Notes under the pieces: model-generated | Database searches by the model: none | The model's input: only the letters and a program-made list of their open reading frames with translations | What the model was told of the DNA's origin: nothing | Assembly (NCBI RefSeq): GCF_031312535.1 | Contig: NZ_CP133594.1 | Span: 2,275,934-2,339,933, forward strand | Direction: 5' to 3' | DNA from: Methanolobus mangrovi | GTDB taxonomy: Archaea > Halobacteriota > Methanosarcinia > Methanosarcinales > Methanosarcinaceae | Length of the DNA stretch: 64,000 nt | Made by a program: the position numbers and the translations under genes | Shown here: in pieces, positions 43,873 to 52,975 of the stretch | How the letters are laid out: every line of letters begins with the position of its first letter | How positions within the stretch are numbered: position 1 is the first letter of the stretch

Positions 43873-45786
43873 ATGACGGATAAAGCATGTGATATCGGGA
43901 CTTCAAGAATAAGATTACTGGATGAGTCCACCATCAATAAAATAGCAGCGGGAGAAGTGATTGAGCGCCCTGCATCTGTGGTAAAGGAGCTTATCGAGAA
44001 CTCTGTCGATGCCCATGCTTCCGAAGTTCGAGTGGAAATAGGGGGGTATGGCACGAAAAGTATTCTTGTCGTGGACAATGGTGTCGGAATGAGCCATACG
44101 GATGCTTCACTTGCCTTTAAGAAACATGCCACCAGCAAAATAAACACGATCGAGGACCTCGACCGAATCCTTACGATGGGATTTAGGGGTGAAGCTCTGG
44201 CATCCATTGCTTCGGTTGCAAAGGTTGAACTCGTCACTCGACAGGAAGACAGCATCGGAGGCACCAAAGTCGTTGTTGACGGCAGTGGTATCAGAAACAT
44301 AAGTTCCGCAGGTACGGCTGTGGGAACCAGCATACTTGTCAATGACCTATTCTACAGCACACCTGCCCGCAAGAAGTATCTCAAGAGTGCAAGGACAGAA
44401 CTTTCTCACATTATAGATGTCGTTTCCAGGAATTCACTTGCACATTCAGACGTTTCATTCACTCTTGTGATAGATGGGAAGGTATCACTCAGGTCCCCTT
44501 CATCAGCTAAAATGCTGGACAGCATCGTTCATCTCTATGGTGCTGATGTTGCACGTTCACTTGTTCCACTGGAATATGAGTCGGACCTGCTTACGATATC
44601 CGGTTATATCTCAAAGCCTGAACTTACAAGGAGCGGAAAGGACCTTCAGGTCTTTTTCATAAATGGCAGGTCCATTTTTTCAAATCAGATAAGCAATGCT
44701 GTCAGGCTTGGATACTACACCCTTCTTCCGAAAGGTCGCTATCCTGCAGCTTTTCTTAATTTCATTATCGACCCTGTAAATGTGGATGTAAATGTACATC
44801 CTGCAAAAAGAGAAGTAAGGCTGAGCCATGAAAAAGAGATCGAAGCCATGGTTATCTCTGCTGTTGAGGATGCCCTTGGAAGAGGTTCACTGGTTCCCGA
44901 GGTACAGGTCAGGAAAAAAGATGTGCCTGTCCAGGTCCGTTTATCTGAGCCTGAGGTGAAAGAAGAACAGGAAACTGCAAAAACATCCGCTTCATCAGAT
45001 AAATTGAATGAATACGCCGGTTCAAACGTTTCGTATAAGGCGGATATTTCGGATGCATTGCTTGATGTTCAAACGAAAAGTGATCTTATCAAAGAGAGCA
45101 AAGAACCTTATCATTATCCTGCCAAGGATACCCAGAAGCGGCTGAAGAAAAGTGAGAGGCTGCAGATGAGCGTCACTTCAAATGAGATTGCAGAGCTTAG
45201 CAGCTCATTCAAACCATCTGATGTAAAAGTATACGGACAGTACGCTGACCTTTACATAATCAGTGAGATGGATGGCAAGCTCATACTCATTGACCAGCAT
45301 GCTGCACATGAGCGAATAATGTATGAACAGGTGCTCAGGATGCAGGACATGGCCTGGCAGGAACTTATCACGCCTGTGACACTTGACCTGAGCCAGAAGG
45401 AGAAGGCCATAATTGAGGATTTCATTCCTGATCTGGAGAACATCGGTTTCTCAATCTCAGAATTTGGTCCGAAAAGCTATGTAGTGACCACGGTTCCAAG
45501 CATTTTCGGCAAACTTGAGGACACTGATGTAATACATGATATAATTTCAGATCTCCTGTCCACCGGGAGGGTGAAAGAGGATACTGAAAGATATGATCTC
45601 CTTTGCAGTACTATGGCATGTAGGGCAGCTATCAAGGCAGGAGCGGTGTGCAGCACAGGGCAGATGGAAGAACTTATCCGTCAGCTGATGCGCTGCAACA
45701 ATCCATACACATGTCCTCACGGTCGCCCTACTATGATTTCCTTTACTAAAGATGAATTAGCAAAGCTGTTCAAAAGGACCGGATAG
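43873..45786 (+). CDS. mutL: DNA mismatch repair protein MutL (endonuclease type)
   Basis: The 637-residue protein has the GHKL ATPase motifs ELIENSVDA, DNGVGM, TMGFRGEALASI and GTAVGTSILVNDLF. After a linker of about 100 charged residues, the C-terminal domain has the metal-endonuclease motif DQHAAHERIMYE (about residue 473; DQHA-x2-E-x4-E) and CPHGRPT. It should therefore nick the daughter strand, as in MutH-less organisms. GGAAGTG precedes the ATG. It is the partner of mutS upstream. Confidence 0.97.
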   Translation: MTDKACDIGTSRIRLLDESTINKIAAGEVIERPASVVKELIENSVDAHASEVRVEIGGYGTKSILVVDNGVGMSHTDASLAFKKHATSKINTIEDLDRILTMGFRGEALASIASVAKVELVTRQEDSIGGTKVVVDGSGIRNISSAGTAVGTSILVNDLFYSTPARKKYLKSARTELSHIIDVVSRNSLAHSDVSFTLVIDGKVSLRSPSSAKMLDSIVHLYGADVARSLVPLEYESDLLTISGYISKPELTRSGKDLQVFFINGRSIFSNQISNAVRLGYYTLLPKGRYPAAFLNFIIDPVNVDVNVHPAKREVRLSHEKEIEAMVISAVEDALGRGSLVPEVQVRKKDVPVQVRLSEPEVKEEQETAKTSASSDKLNEYAGSNVSYKADISDALLDVQTKSDLIKESKEPYHYPAKDTQKRLKKSERLQMSVTSNEIAELSSSFKPSDVKVYGQYADLYIISEMDGKLILIDQHAAHERIMYEQVLRMQDMAWQELITPVTLDLSQKEKAIIEDFIPDLENIGFSISEFGPKSYVVTTVPSIFGKLEDTDVIHDIISDLLSTGRVKEDTERYDLLCSTMACRAAIKAGAVCSTGQMEELIRQLMRCNNPYTCPHGRPTMISFTKDELAKLFKRTG

Positions 45787-45827
45787 AGTCGGTAGATTTT
45801 AAAAGTATTAATTACAATTGACCTGAG

Positions 45828-46838
45828 ATGATCGACCCGGTAAATAAATCAAAGATACCAGACGAGTGGCTGGATCGCTCAAAAATGCCACGTGAAGAGC
45901 TGGAAGAAGGTATAAAGAACGGAACTCTTGTAGTTCTAAGTGATGGTTCTGTACTGAAAAGAGGATATACTACCGGGACCACTGCAGCACTGGCTGCAAA
46001 GGCATCAGTTCTCTCGCTGGCAGGTGAAGTGACTCATGTTTCCGTACCAACACCTGTAGGACTTCGCGCAGAGATGGATGTCAAAGGCGACAAAGGACAT
46101 GCTGTGGCAGTAAAAATGAATAACGATCACGAATCTGATATTACCAGGGGTCTTGAGTTCGTTGCCGATGCCAGGGAGGCAGATGGAATTACTGTTTATG
46201 CAGGCGAAGGCATAGGAATTGTCACTCGCAGCGGCCTTGAATCAAGGAAAGGGCACCCTGCTATCAATCCTGGTCCTATGGGCCAGATAAAAGCATCCAT
46301 TCAGGAAGCTGTAGATGAACTCGGGCTGAAAGGCGCCGAGGTTACTGTCTATCTTCCAAGGGGAAAAGAGGTAGCGAAGGAGACTCTGAACAGCCGTATT
46401 GGTATCGTTGACGGGATCTCTATCCTTGGCAGTACGGGATTTGTGGAGCCCTGGAACGATCATCTGGGAGAGATGAAAGGTGATCTCATCAGGCATTCTG
46501 ACAAGGTAGTGCTCACAACCGGAAGGGTAGGTATACGTTACTCGACCATGCTTTTCCCTCATTACACTGTTGTGCTCGCTGGAAGCCGCATATCCGAAGC
46601 CCTGGATTCTGCTCATGGTGATGTGGTTATTTGCGGACTGCCGGGTCTTGTATTGAAATGGGGCAATCCTGACATGCTGAAAGATAGCGGGTTTGCCACA
46701 GTTGTTGAAATGCTTGATCTTGATCCGCAGAACCAGCGCTTGAAAGAGGCTTTTGATATGGCTGTGGAAAAAGGCAATGGTGCCCGCATTGTTGTTGTTG
46801 ACAGGGACGGGACCGTGTTGATGGACAGCGGGGAATAA
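45828..46838 (+). CDS. cbiD: Cobalt-precorrin-5B C1-methyltransferase
   Basis: CbiD methylates C1 in the anaerobic cobalamin pathway. The 336-residue protein has the family motif [41 protein letters not shown] and GILGSTG-like [15 protein letters not shown]. The N-terminal 40 residues are an extra charged segment seen in methanogen CbiD. The gene is followed within 3 nt by cbiE. Confidence 0.96.
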   Translation: MIDPVNKSKIPDEWLDRSKMPREELEEGIKNGTLVVLSDGSVLKRGYTTGTTAALAAKASVLSLAGEVTHVSVPTPVGLRAEMDVKGDKGHAVAVKMNNDHESDITRGLEFVADAREADGITVYAGEGIGIVTRSGLESRKGHPAINPGPMGQIKASIQEAVDELGLKGAEVTVYLPRGKEVAKETLNSRIGIVDGISILGSTGFVEPWNDHLGEMKGDLIRHSDKVVLTTGRVGIRYSTMLFPHYTVVLAGSRISEALDSAHGDVVICGLPGLVLKWGNPDMLKDSGFATVVEMLDLDPQNQRLKEAFDMAVEKGNGARIVVVDRDGTVLMDSGE

Positions 46839-46840
46839 AC

Positions 46841-47422
46841 ATGATAATAGTGGGTGTCGGTGTTGGGCCAAAGATGCTTACCCAGGAAGCCATAGAGGTC
46901 ATCAGCAATGCTCCTGTAGTATATGGTTCCAGACGCTCCATCGAACTTGTAGAAGAGTTCATCAAATGTGAATCTCATCTGATCAAGGATTATAAGAATC
47001 TTCATCTTTTACCTGATGATGCTGTTATATTGTCCACCGGTGACCCAATGTTCTCAGGACTCGGCAAATTTGCCACCGAGAATGACCGTGTCGTCACAGG
47101 TGTATCTTCAATACAGGCTGCATGTGCTCGTTTTCATGTTGAGATGTCAAATCTTGCCCTAATAACAGCACATGGTAGGGATCCGGCTCCTGCAAAAGAA
47201 GCTTTTGTCAGGGAAATTAGCCTGGGCAAAAACATCTTTCTGTTGCCAGCCGACAGTTTTGGACCTAAGGAAGTTGCACTAGTTCTTCAGGAAATGGACG
47301 TGGATGCCAGAATCTGTATCTATGAGGATATAGGGTACCCATATGAGCGTGCTGTATGTGGTACTGTGGCTGAGCCTCCTGAGAATCGTTCTGATATGTA
47401 CTGTATTGTGATCGTACGTTAG
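46841..47422 (+). CDS. cbiE: Cobalt-precorrin-7 C5-methyltransferase
   Basis: This is a SAM-dependent tetrapyrrole methyltransferase of 193 residues. The N-terminal IIVGVGVGPKMLTQEA, the VILSTGDPMFSGLG loop and GVSSIQAACARFHVE are the SAM and substrate sites of CbiE/CobL-N. It starts 2 nt after cbiD and ends the short cobalamin pair. The cobalt transporter genes follow after a 298-nt promoter region. Confidence 0.95.
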   Translation: MIIVGVGVGPKMLTQEAIEVISNAPVVYGSRRSIELVEEFIKCESHLIKDYKNLHLLPDDAVILSTGDPMFSGLGKFATENDRVVTGVSSIQAACARFHVEMSNLALITAHGRDPAPAKEAFVREISLGKNIFLLPADSFGPKEVALVLQEMDVDARICIYEDIGYPYERAVCGTVAEPPENRSDMYCIVIVR

Positions 47423-47720
47423 ATGGTTTCAAAAAAGCTTCATTTTTATAATTACACAATTTCTTCTGTTTTAACAGTATCCTTCTCATTTCATAACTAT
47501 ATGTGTGCTATAGCGATAGTAATAACCATTAAAGATTAGTGGCATGTCATAATGTATTTATTTGTATTATTATAGTGACTAACGTTACTAACCACAAACG
47601 TGAATCGTTATGTTTATGTACCATAACATATTACATCCATTATCCAAAACAAATTTAGTTGATTAGGTATGGTACTTTAATTGATTATGTATTGTGATCA
47701 AAAATGGAAGGTGAAAATTA
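47423..47720 (+). promoter_or_regulatory. cbiM upstream control region
   Basis: This 298-nt gene-free stretch is AT-rich. It contains a direct repeat ACTAAC-GTT-ACTAAC (47578-47592), TTTATGTA (about 47613-47620) as a TATA candidate, GTACCATA (47618-47625) and its inverted copy TATGGTAC (47668-47675). TATGGTA boxes recur before cbiQ. A metal- or cobalamin-responsive repressor is a reasonable guess. No cobalamin riboswitch core was recognised. Confidence 0.45.
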
Positions 47721-48413
47721 ATGCATATATTTGAGGGCTTTCTACCCTCTCCCTGGTGGCAGGCATGGTTCGTATTCTCCATCCCTGTGATATTGTATGG
47801 CATGTACAAAATGAACAAACTTGTGAGTGAAAGAAGAGAGGTTGTACCTCTACTGGCAGTCGCCGGAGCATTCATATTCGTTCTTTCATCTCTGAAACTT
47901 CCTTCTGTTACTGGAAGTTCCTCACACCCTACAGGAACCGGAATGGCTGCCATTCTCTTCGGACCGGCAATTACAGCTGTTCTTGGTGTAATAGTTCTTC
48001 TCTATCAGGCAATTTTCCTTGCACACGGTGGTATAACAACCCTTGGTGCAAATTCTGCATCCATGGCAATAATAGGTCCTTTTGTTGCTTATGTATTCTA
48101 TAAAGCAGCATCCAAGGCAGGAATGAACTTCTACCTGAATGTTTTCCTTGCAACAGCGATCGCGGATTGGGTAACTTATGTTGTAACATCTTTACAACTG
48201 GCGTTGGCGTTCCAGTCGGGGGGAAATTTCTTAACGTTGTTTGCAGGGTTTGCAGGTATATTCGCAGCCACCCAGGTTCCTCTTGCAATACTTGAAGGAG
48301 CACTCACTGCACTCATTATGAAATATGTAGTTCAGATTAAAAGTGATGTACTTGTCGATCTTAATGTCCTCACTACTGCAACAGTTGCAAAACTCAAGGA
48401 GGCAATGCAGTGA
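47721..48413 (+). CDS. cbiM: Cobalt ECF transporter S component CbiM
   Basis: CbiM is the metal-binding membrane subunit. The 230-residue protein starts MHIFEGFLP, where Met1-His2 form part of the metal site. It contains VTGSSSHPTGTGMAAILFGP (with the conserved histidine), LLYQAIFLAHGGITTLGAN and FLATAIADWVTYVVTSLQLALAF. Seven helices are expected. Cobalt rather than nickel is preferred because cbiD and cbiE lie next door. cbiN overlaps the stop by 4 nt. Confidence 0.95.
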   Translation: MHIFEGFLPSPWWQAWFVFSIPVILYGMYKMNKLVSERREVVPLLAVAGAFIFVLSSLKLPSVTGSSSHPTGTGMAAILFGPAITAVLGVIVLLYQAIFLAHGGITTLGANSASMAIIGPFVAYVFYKAASKAGMNFYLNVFLATAIADWVTYVVTSLQLALAFQSGGNFLTLFAGFAGIFAATQVPLAILEGALTALIMKYVVQIKSDVLVDLNVLTTATVAKLKEAMQ

Positions 48414-48706
48414 AATTAGAGTATATTGTAGCTATAGTGGTATTGCTCTTTGCTGCTCAGTTCTTCTATGGGGCGATGGCAAACCCGGATTCTGAGTTTG
48501 GCGGTGCTGACGGTGCAGCAGGGGATTATATCTCTGAGGAGGTTAGTCCTGGCTATGAACCTACAGTGCCATGGTTCCAAAAGTACCTATTTGAGCCACC
48601 TGGTGGAGAAACAGAAAGTCTTCTCTTTGCACTTCAGGCCGCATTTGGTGCCATCATCATAGGTTACACAATTGGCTATTATAAGGGAAAAAACGAGGCT
48701 AAGTAG
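48410..48706 (+). CDS. cbiN: Cobalt transport protein CbiN
   Basis: The 98-residue protein has two transmembrane helices flanking an extracellular loop with DSEFGGADGAAGDYI and the conserved PWFQKYLFEPPGGETESLLFALQAA. CbiN helps load metal into CbiM. It starts with GTG inside the cbiM stop (GTGA). A strong hairpin follows directly after the stop. Confidence 0.93.
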   Translation: MKLEYIVAIVVLLFAAQFFYGAMANPDSEFGGADGAAGDYISEEVSPGYEPTVPWFQKYLFEPPGGETESLLFALQAAFGAIIIGYTIGYYKGKNEAK

Positions 48707-48711
48707 TATAT

Positions 48712-48737
48712 TATGTGTGTCCTGCAGGGCACACATA
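48712..48737 (+). terminator. Strong hairpin between cbiMN and cbiQO
   Basis: TATGTGTG-T-CCTGCAGG-G-CACACATA is a near-perfect 26-nt inverted repeat 6 nt after the cbiN stop, followed by AGTTATTATTTACT. It could terminate or attenuate transcription, or stabilise the cbiMN mRNA end. Confidence 0.6.
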
Positions 48738-49019
48738 AGTTATTATTTACTCCTTAAAACCTCCATATTTCTACTTTAATTATTTGTATTGATTTTACTA
48801 AATCAATTAATTCTTCTTTATGTTGTCAACTATAAAATAGGGTATTTATGGTATGGTATGTTAACAAATATTTTTATTAAAACGTGAGCTTCTTATTGGT
48901 TATGGTTTCTAACGATATATTTATGTATAATGCACAGTCTCTTATTTCCTAACAATTGTAATCTAAGTTAAATAAAGTGAAATTTATTTAATGCTGCATT
49001 TTAATAACGTGATTGAAAA
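48738..49019 (+). promoter_or_regulatory. cbiQ upstream control region
   Basis: About 280 AT-rich bases without a gene. TATGGTATGGTATG (48847-48860) resembles the TATGGTA boxes before cbiM, and AACGATATATTTATGTA (about 48911-48927) resembles the CGTTATGTTTATGTA before cbiM. It probably holds a second promoter, so cbiQO can be expressed separately from cbiMN. Confidence 0.45.
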
Positions 49020-49802
49020 ATGACATACATTCTGGATGATTATGCAATATTAAGTCCATTGAGGTCCAGGAACAACTGGCTCAAATTAGCTATCGTAACT
49101 TTCGGAATTTTGGTAGGTATTTCATCTACATCTCCATTTGTTCCCTTTACCATAGCACTATGTATGAGTTTTACAACCATTTATTTTGGGAAGATTCCTC
49201 CAAAGTTCTATTTTCAGATACTTGCAGTGCCGGCAGGTTTTGTATTTGTGAGTGTTGTGATAATTGCATTCTTTTTTGGAGAAGGCACTAAATTCTTTGC
49301 ATTTGATATTTTAGGATACACGCTCGGGGTGAACTCACAGGGCCTGAATATGGCGCTTCTCATCCTTGCAAGAACAATTGGCGGTATGTCATGCTTGTTC
49401 TTCCTGTCACTGACAACTCCTATGATAGAACTGTTTGCAGTCTTAAAGAAAGCAAAGTTTCCGGAGTCCTTTGTGGAGATTTCCATGATGATGTATCGCT
49501 ACATCTTTGTCTTTCTTGACGTTGCAATGGGGATAAAATATGCTCAGGAAGTGCGCCTGGGGTACAGGAACTTTAAGACATCGTTCAGGTCCATGGTAAT
49601 GCTTGGTGCCAATCTTTTCATAAGGTCCTGGGAGCAGGGTGAAAAACTCTACCTGTCTATGAATTCAAGATGTTATGACGGTAAAATGATAATGTATGAC
49701 GAAAAAAGGCCTGTAAAGATGCCTGAATTATTGCTGACCGGGGTCTATTTTGCTATTGTGCTTACGGTCTTCTATTTTACAAAGGGAATGTCGTTTATTT
49801 GA
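49020..49802 (+). CDS. cbiQ: Cobalt ECF transporter T component CbiQ
   Basis: The 260-residue membrane protein has six or so helices and the ATPase-coupling motifs of CbiQ near residues 175-225 (GIKYAQEVRLGYRNF and EKLYLSMNSRCYDG). The N-terminal ILDDYAILSPLRSRNNWLKL is also family-like. It starts without a clear Shine-Dalgarno after an AT-rich leader. cbiO begins 6 nt after its stop. Confidence 0.92.
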   Translation: MTYILDDYAILSPLRSRNNWLKLAIVTFGILVGISSTSPFVPFTIALCMSFTTIYFGKIPPKFYFQILAVPAGFVFVSVVIIAFFFGEGTKFFAFDILGYTLGVNSQGLNMALLILARTIGGMSCLFFLSLTTPMIELFAVLKKAKFPESFVEISMMMYRYIFVFLDVAMGIKYAQEVRLGYRNFKTSFRSMVMLGANLFIRSWEQGEKLYLSMNSRCYDGKMIMYDEKRPVKMPELLLTGVYFAIVLTVFYFTKGMSFI

Positions 49803-49808
49803 GGTGAA

Positions 49809-51143
49809 ATGGTGGTTATTTTAGAAACAAAAGGTCTCAGTTACTCTTATCCTGATGGTACTCTGGCCCTTGATGGTATCAGCATAAAGATCGAAAAGGG
49901 CAAGAAGATAGCCTTTGTCGGTCGTAATGGTTCGGGAAAATCCACCCTTTTCATGACACTTAACGGTACTCACCGTCCTCAGAAAGGCGAGGTGCTTTTC
50001 CATGGGAAGCCCCTGAAATACGACTCAAAATCCCTCAGGGAAGTGAGGAAAAGTGTGGGTATAGTCTTCCAGAATTCCGATGACCAGATATTTGCTCCTA
50101 CTATTTACCAGGATGTGGCTTTTGGCCCCACGAACCTGGATTATCCTAAAGATAAGGTTGCAAAGATCGTCCATGATACACTGGAATATGTAGGTTTGAC
50201 TCATCTAAAGGACAAGCCTCCTCATCATTTAAGCGGCGGACAGAAAAAGAGGGTTGCCATAGCAGGCGTAGTTGCAATGGATCCTGAGGTCATAGTCCTC
50301 GATGAACCTCTTTCCAATCTGGATCCGGTAGGTGCGGATGAGGTAATGGACCTTCTTAATGAATTGAATTACTTCGGCAAGACTATAATCATTTCAACAC
50401 ATGATGTTGATCTGGCATATGGATGGGCTGATTATGTTTTCCTTATGAACAACTGCAATGTCATCAGTGAAGGAACTCCCGAGGAGATATTCAGGCAGAC
50501 TGAGAAGCTCAAGGAGGCCTACCTTAAAAGACCTATAACTCTTGAGATCTACGATGAAATTCGAAAAAGAGGTATTGCTCGTGCTTCAAGACCTCCTCGT
50601 GATATTCCAGACCTTGTACACACCTTAAGGCCACAAAACCTGATGTGGGTTGATGTTCCGCCCGAGGTAAAGGAAGGTGAAACTATCAACATGGGAATTC
50701 TTTACGGGGAATTTGCACAGGATTCCATGTATGAAGCTGCAAATTGTAAAGTCCTCCACATTCATGATGAAGGCCTTGCAATAGTTGAAATGGGCAGAAA
50801 ACCCCTTAGGGCAGGTTCCATTGGTATCTATGATACTTCCTGTTATGACAATGAGGAACTTTTGAAGATCATAAAAAGGGATGGTGTTGAATGTGTCGGT
50901 GCCATGGGCAAGAAAAGCAAAATAGTTGCTGAGAGGGATGAGATCTATCTTGATGTCACCTCCGGAGTCATTGACCGGTCAATCCTCAATGCACTTTCAG
51001 GCCAGCGTTGCCTTATACTTACGCATGGTGGCATGGTGGAGCATGCTCTTGAAAGGATAAACGGGTATATTGAAAAGAGTGGAATAAACCTTCATGTAGG
51101 GGTTGTGAATGGAGATCTGGAAGGAAGTGAAGGTTCGCGCTGA
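49809..51143 (+). CDS. cbiO: Cobalt ECF transporter ATPase CbiO with extra C-terminal domain
   Basis: The first 275 residues are a normal CbiO: Walker [13 protein letters not shown]-loop [45 protein letters not shown] and STHDVDL. About 170 further residues follow that CbiO proteins of 270-280 residues lack. This tail includes [20 protein letters not shown] and [21 protein letters not shown], an alpha/beta pattern I cannot assign. It may sense metal or a corrinoid intermediate. ATG 49809 follows GAGGTG. Confidence 0.9.
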   Translation: MVVILETKGLSYSYPDGTLALDGISIKIEKGKKIAFVGRNGSGKSTLFMTLNGTHRPQKGEVLFHGKPLKYDSKSLREVRKSVGIVFQNSDDQIFAPTIYQDVAFGPTNLDYPKDKVAKIVHDTLEYVGLTHLKDKPPHHLSGGQKKRVAIAGVVAMDPEVIVLDEPLSNLDPVGADEVMDLLNELNYFGKTIIISTHDVDLAYGWADYVFLMNNCNVISEGTPEEIFRQTEKLKEAYLKRPITLEIYDEIRKRGIARASRPPRDIPDLVHTLRPQNLMWVDVPPEVKEGETINMGILYGEFAQDSMYEAANCKVLHIHDEGLAIVEMGRKPLRAGSIGIYDTSCYDNEELLKIIKRDGVECVGAMGKKSKIVAERDEIYLDVTSGVIDRSILNALSGQRCLILTHGGMVEHALERINGYIEKSGINLHVGVVNGDLEGSEGSR

Positions 51144-51149
51144 ACAAAA

Positions 51150-51171
51150 TGAGAGTTTAGATGCTCTCATA
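51150..51171. terminator. Bidirectional stem-loop between cbiO and the endonuclease gene
   Basis: ATGAGAG and CTCTCAT pair around TTTAGATG, overlapping the last codons of the minus-strand gene and lying 6 nt after the cbiO stop. It suits termination of both convergent transcripts. Confidence 0.45.
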
Positions 51172-51993
51172 TGTCTTTTGTAACAGGAGTGCATCCCCTT
51201 CGTTATCGGGGCTTTCGCATATCAAAAGGCCTTTTACTTTGAAATCCTTCAATGCTCTCATCAGTTCGGCATATTCAAGATCGGAATCGTCCAGATTCAG
51301 ATGATTTCTCTCTCCTTTTTCGCTATATTCGATGCCTGATACATGCATGTGCATTTCATCAAGTCCTTCCCTTCCAAGTTCATTCTCTATCATCCCAAGT
51401 GTGGAAGCGAACTCTTCATAGCTATTTTCTGCTCCGTTGCTTCTGGCATGAAGGTGCGCAAAATCAATGCATGGGAGCACATTATCTATTTCACAGCCAA
51501 GCCTTACATTCTCTTTAAGGCTTCCAAACTGGGTTGCTTTTCCGGTGGTTTCCGGGCGAAGGATCACATCGATACCTTCATCCTCCAGCCGGGAACTGAG
51601 CAGTTTCAGCAGTTCGTAAACACTTTCATAGACATTTTCCGGAGCATCCTTGTGGTAGTATGCAAGGTGGAATACGATGTTCCTTGCACCACAAAGACTT
51701 CCGATCCTTGCAGATGTGTATATCCTTTCGATGCTCGCATCTACTTTTTCCGGTTCGGCTGAGTTGAGATTTATGTAGTAAGGTGCATGTACACTCAGTG
51801 ATATGTCTTCTTTTTCAGACATGTCATGGACTTCTTTTGCAGTGCCTTCTCCCATCTTGACACCACGGACAAATTCAAGTTCCATACAGCCAAGTCCTAG
51901 CTCATGAACTCTTTCAATGCCGGATATGCTGTTTCTTTTTTTCGAGCTTTTTGGTGTTCCGGCAGTTCCAAAAAGCAGTTTTGCAGGCTTCAT
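51157..51993 (-). CDS. Endonuclease IV-like (AP endonuclease family 2) protein
   Basis: This 278-residue TIM-barrel of the xylose isomerase/endonuclease IV superfamily shows ISLSVHAPYYINL, NIVFHLAYYHKDAPENVYE, VILRPETTGK, PCIDFAHLHAR and a C-terminal LLICESPDNEGDALLL, the metal-binding blocks of Nfo. It probably cleaves abasic DNA. It overlaps the upstream small gene by 1 nt, so the two form an operon with coaD possibly in front. Confidence 0.88.
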   Translation of the reverse strand: MKPAKLLFGTAGTPKSSKKRNSISGIERVHELGLGCMELEFVRGVKMGEGTAKEVHDMSEKEDISLSVHAPYYINLNSAEPEKVDASIERIYTSARIGSLCGARNIVFHLAYYHKDAPENVYESVYELLKLLSSRLEDEGIDVILRPETTGKATQFGSLKENVRLGCEIDNVLPCIDFAHLHARSNGAENSYEEFASTLGMIENELGREGLDEMHMHVSGIEYSEKGERNHLNLDDSDLEYAELMRALKDFKVKGLLICESPDNEGDALLLQKTYESI

Positions 51994-52325
51994 TATGCCA
52001 TGCCGAGTTTTGCCTTGAGTTCCTTCAGTTTTTCAGTTGAAAGCTTCTCTTCGACCAGCTCGAGGAAAGTATCAACATCGTCCTCTTCCAGTGACCTGAT
52101 GTCCTCTTTTCCTTCCATAGCAAGCTGGAACAGATACTCCATCTCTTCTTTTTCCAGTTTATTCATCCTGTTTCTGAAGTCTTCGCCATCTTCAGCGATC
52201 TTGTGTGACAGGGGTCTTAGAATAAAAGGATAATTATGCCCTGCTGAAGATACTGTGTTTCCGCTGAGTTCAGGTGCAAGTTTGTTAAAGATCTGATTGT
52301 CCATTTCGTTGAATACTCTGCCCAT
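51993..52325 (-). CDS. Conserved-looking hypothetical protein (110 residues)
   Basis: I do not recognise a family. The protein is soluble, highly charged and helical in the second half (EDFRNRMNKLEKEEMEYLFQLA, then VDTFLELVEEKLSTEKLKELK), with a short ordered N-terminus (NKLAPELSGNTVSSAGHNYPFIL). Its stop overlaps the ATG of the endonuclease IV gene by 1 nt, which suggests that it acts with that enzyme. Confidence 0.6.
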   Translation of the reverse strand: MGRVFNEMDNQIFNKLAPELSGNTVSSAGHNYPFILRPLSHKIAEDGEDFRNRMNKLEKEEMEYLFQLAMEGKEDIRSLEEDDVDTFLELVEEKLSTEKLKELKAKLGMA

Positions 52326-52356
52326 GGACTTAACTTGTAAAAAGTAGTTAATAAAA

Positions 52357-52827
52357 TTATGTTCTGGAACCGGATTGCAGATGTCCGTGAATATCTATCT
52401 CTCCGTGGGCTATCCTTGTGGAAGAAATCGGCTTTTCATCATCAGCAAGGACATATTCTATCCTTACAACCTTAATCTCCTTCATGCCACTCTCGCTCCT
52501 TAGTTTGTTGATCTTCAGGGCAACAGGGTGTGTCTCAGGGGAGACTACAATGTAGTCATAGTTTTCTTTGAGTGTATTCCCATAAGGGTCATTTAGCTCT
52601 ATAATAGTATATTTCCGGTTTTCTGATATCTCATTTATATATTGGAGGATTCTTTCTTTCCGGATACTATATTCAGGAACACTGCGTGGACGCTTGTTTG
52701 CCATCGCATTGGATGTAAGGCCAATATCCACTTCTCCATCTTCAGCAAGTTCAAACGCTTTTCTTAATAGCTCTTTGTGTCCATCATGAAGACATTCGAA
52801 GGTTCCGCCTACAACTACTCTGGCCAT
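52357..52827 (-). CDS. coaD: Archaeal phosphopantetheine adenylyltransferase
   Basis: This 156-residue nucleotidyltransferase has the HIGH-type motif as GGTFECLHDGHKELLRKAF and the ISSTRI motif near the C-terminus, the archaeal PPAT layout. It transfers AMP to phosphopantetheine in coenzyme A synthesis. It is divergent from radA and 31 nt upstream of the small gene on the same strand. Confidence 0.93.
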   Translation of the reverse strand: MARVVVGGTFECLHDGHKELLRKAFELAEDGEVDIGLTSNAMANKRPRSVPEYSIRKERILQYINEISENRKYTIIELNDPYGNTLKENYDYIVVSPETHPVALKINKLRSESGMKEIKVVRIEYVLADDEKPISSTRIAHGEIDIHGHLQSGSRT

Positions 52828-52895
52828 TGCTTCTTAATACGTGCTTCAAATGATAAGTCTTGTGTTATAAATAATACTTTCACCCCGCTCTCTTC

Positions 52896-52907
52896 ATGTA
52901 TATATAC
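52896..52907 (+). promoter_or_regulatory. radA TATA box
   Basis: ATGTATATATAC is a strong TATA element about 70 nt before the radA ATG, with GGAGTTAAG as ribosome site just before the start. The implied leader is about 45 nt. Confidence 0.5.
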
Positions 52908-52975
52908 TCACAGATCAATTAGGTAATCGAATTGTGCACCGGAAGAAAACATGTGCACCCATGGAGTTAAGATAA

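Noticed and set aside
47423-47720. Cobalamin riboswitch before cbiM
   Set aside because: I looked for a B12-box-like core and found only AT-rich repeats; archaea generally lack this class.
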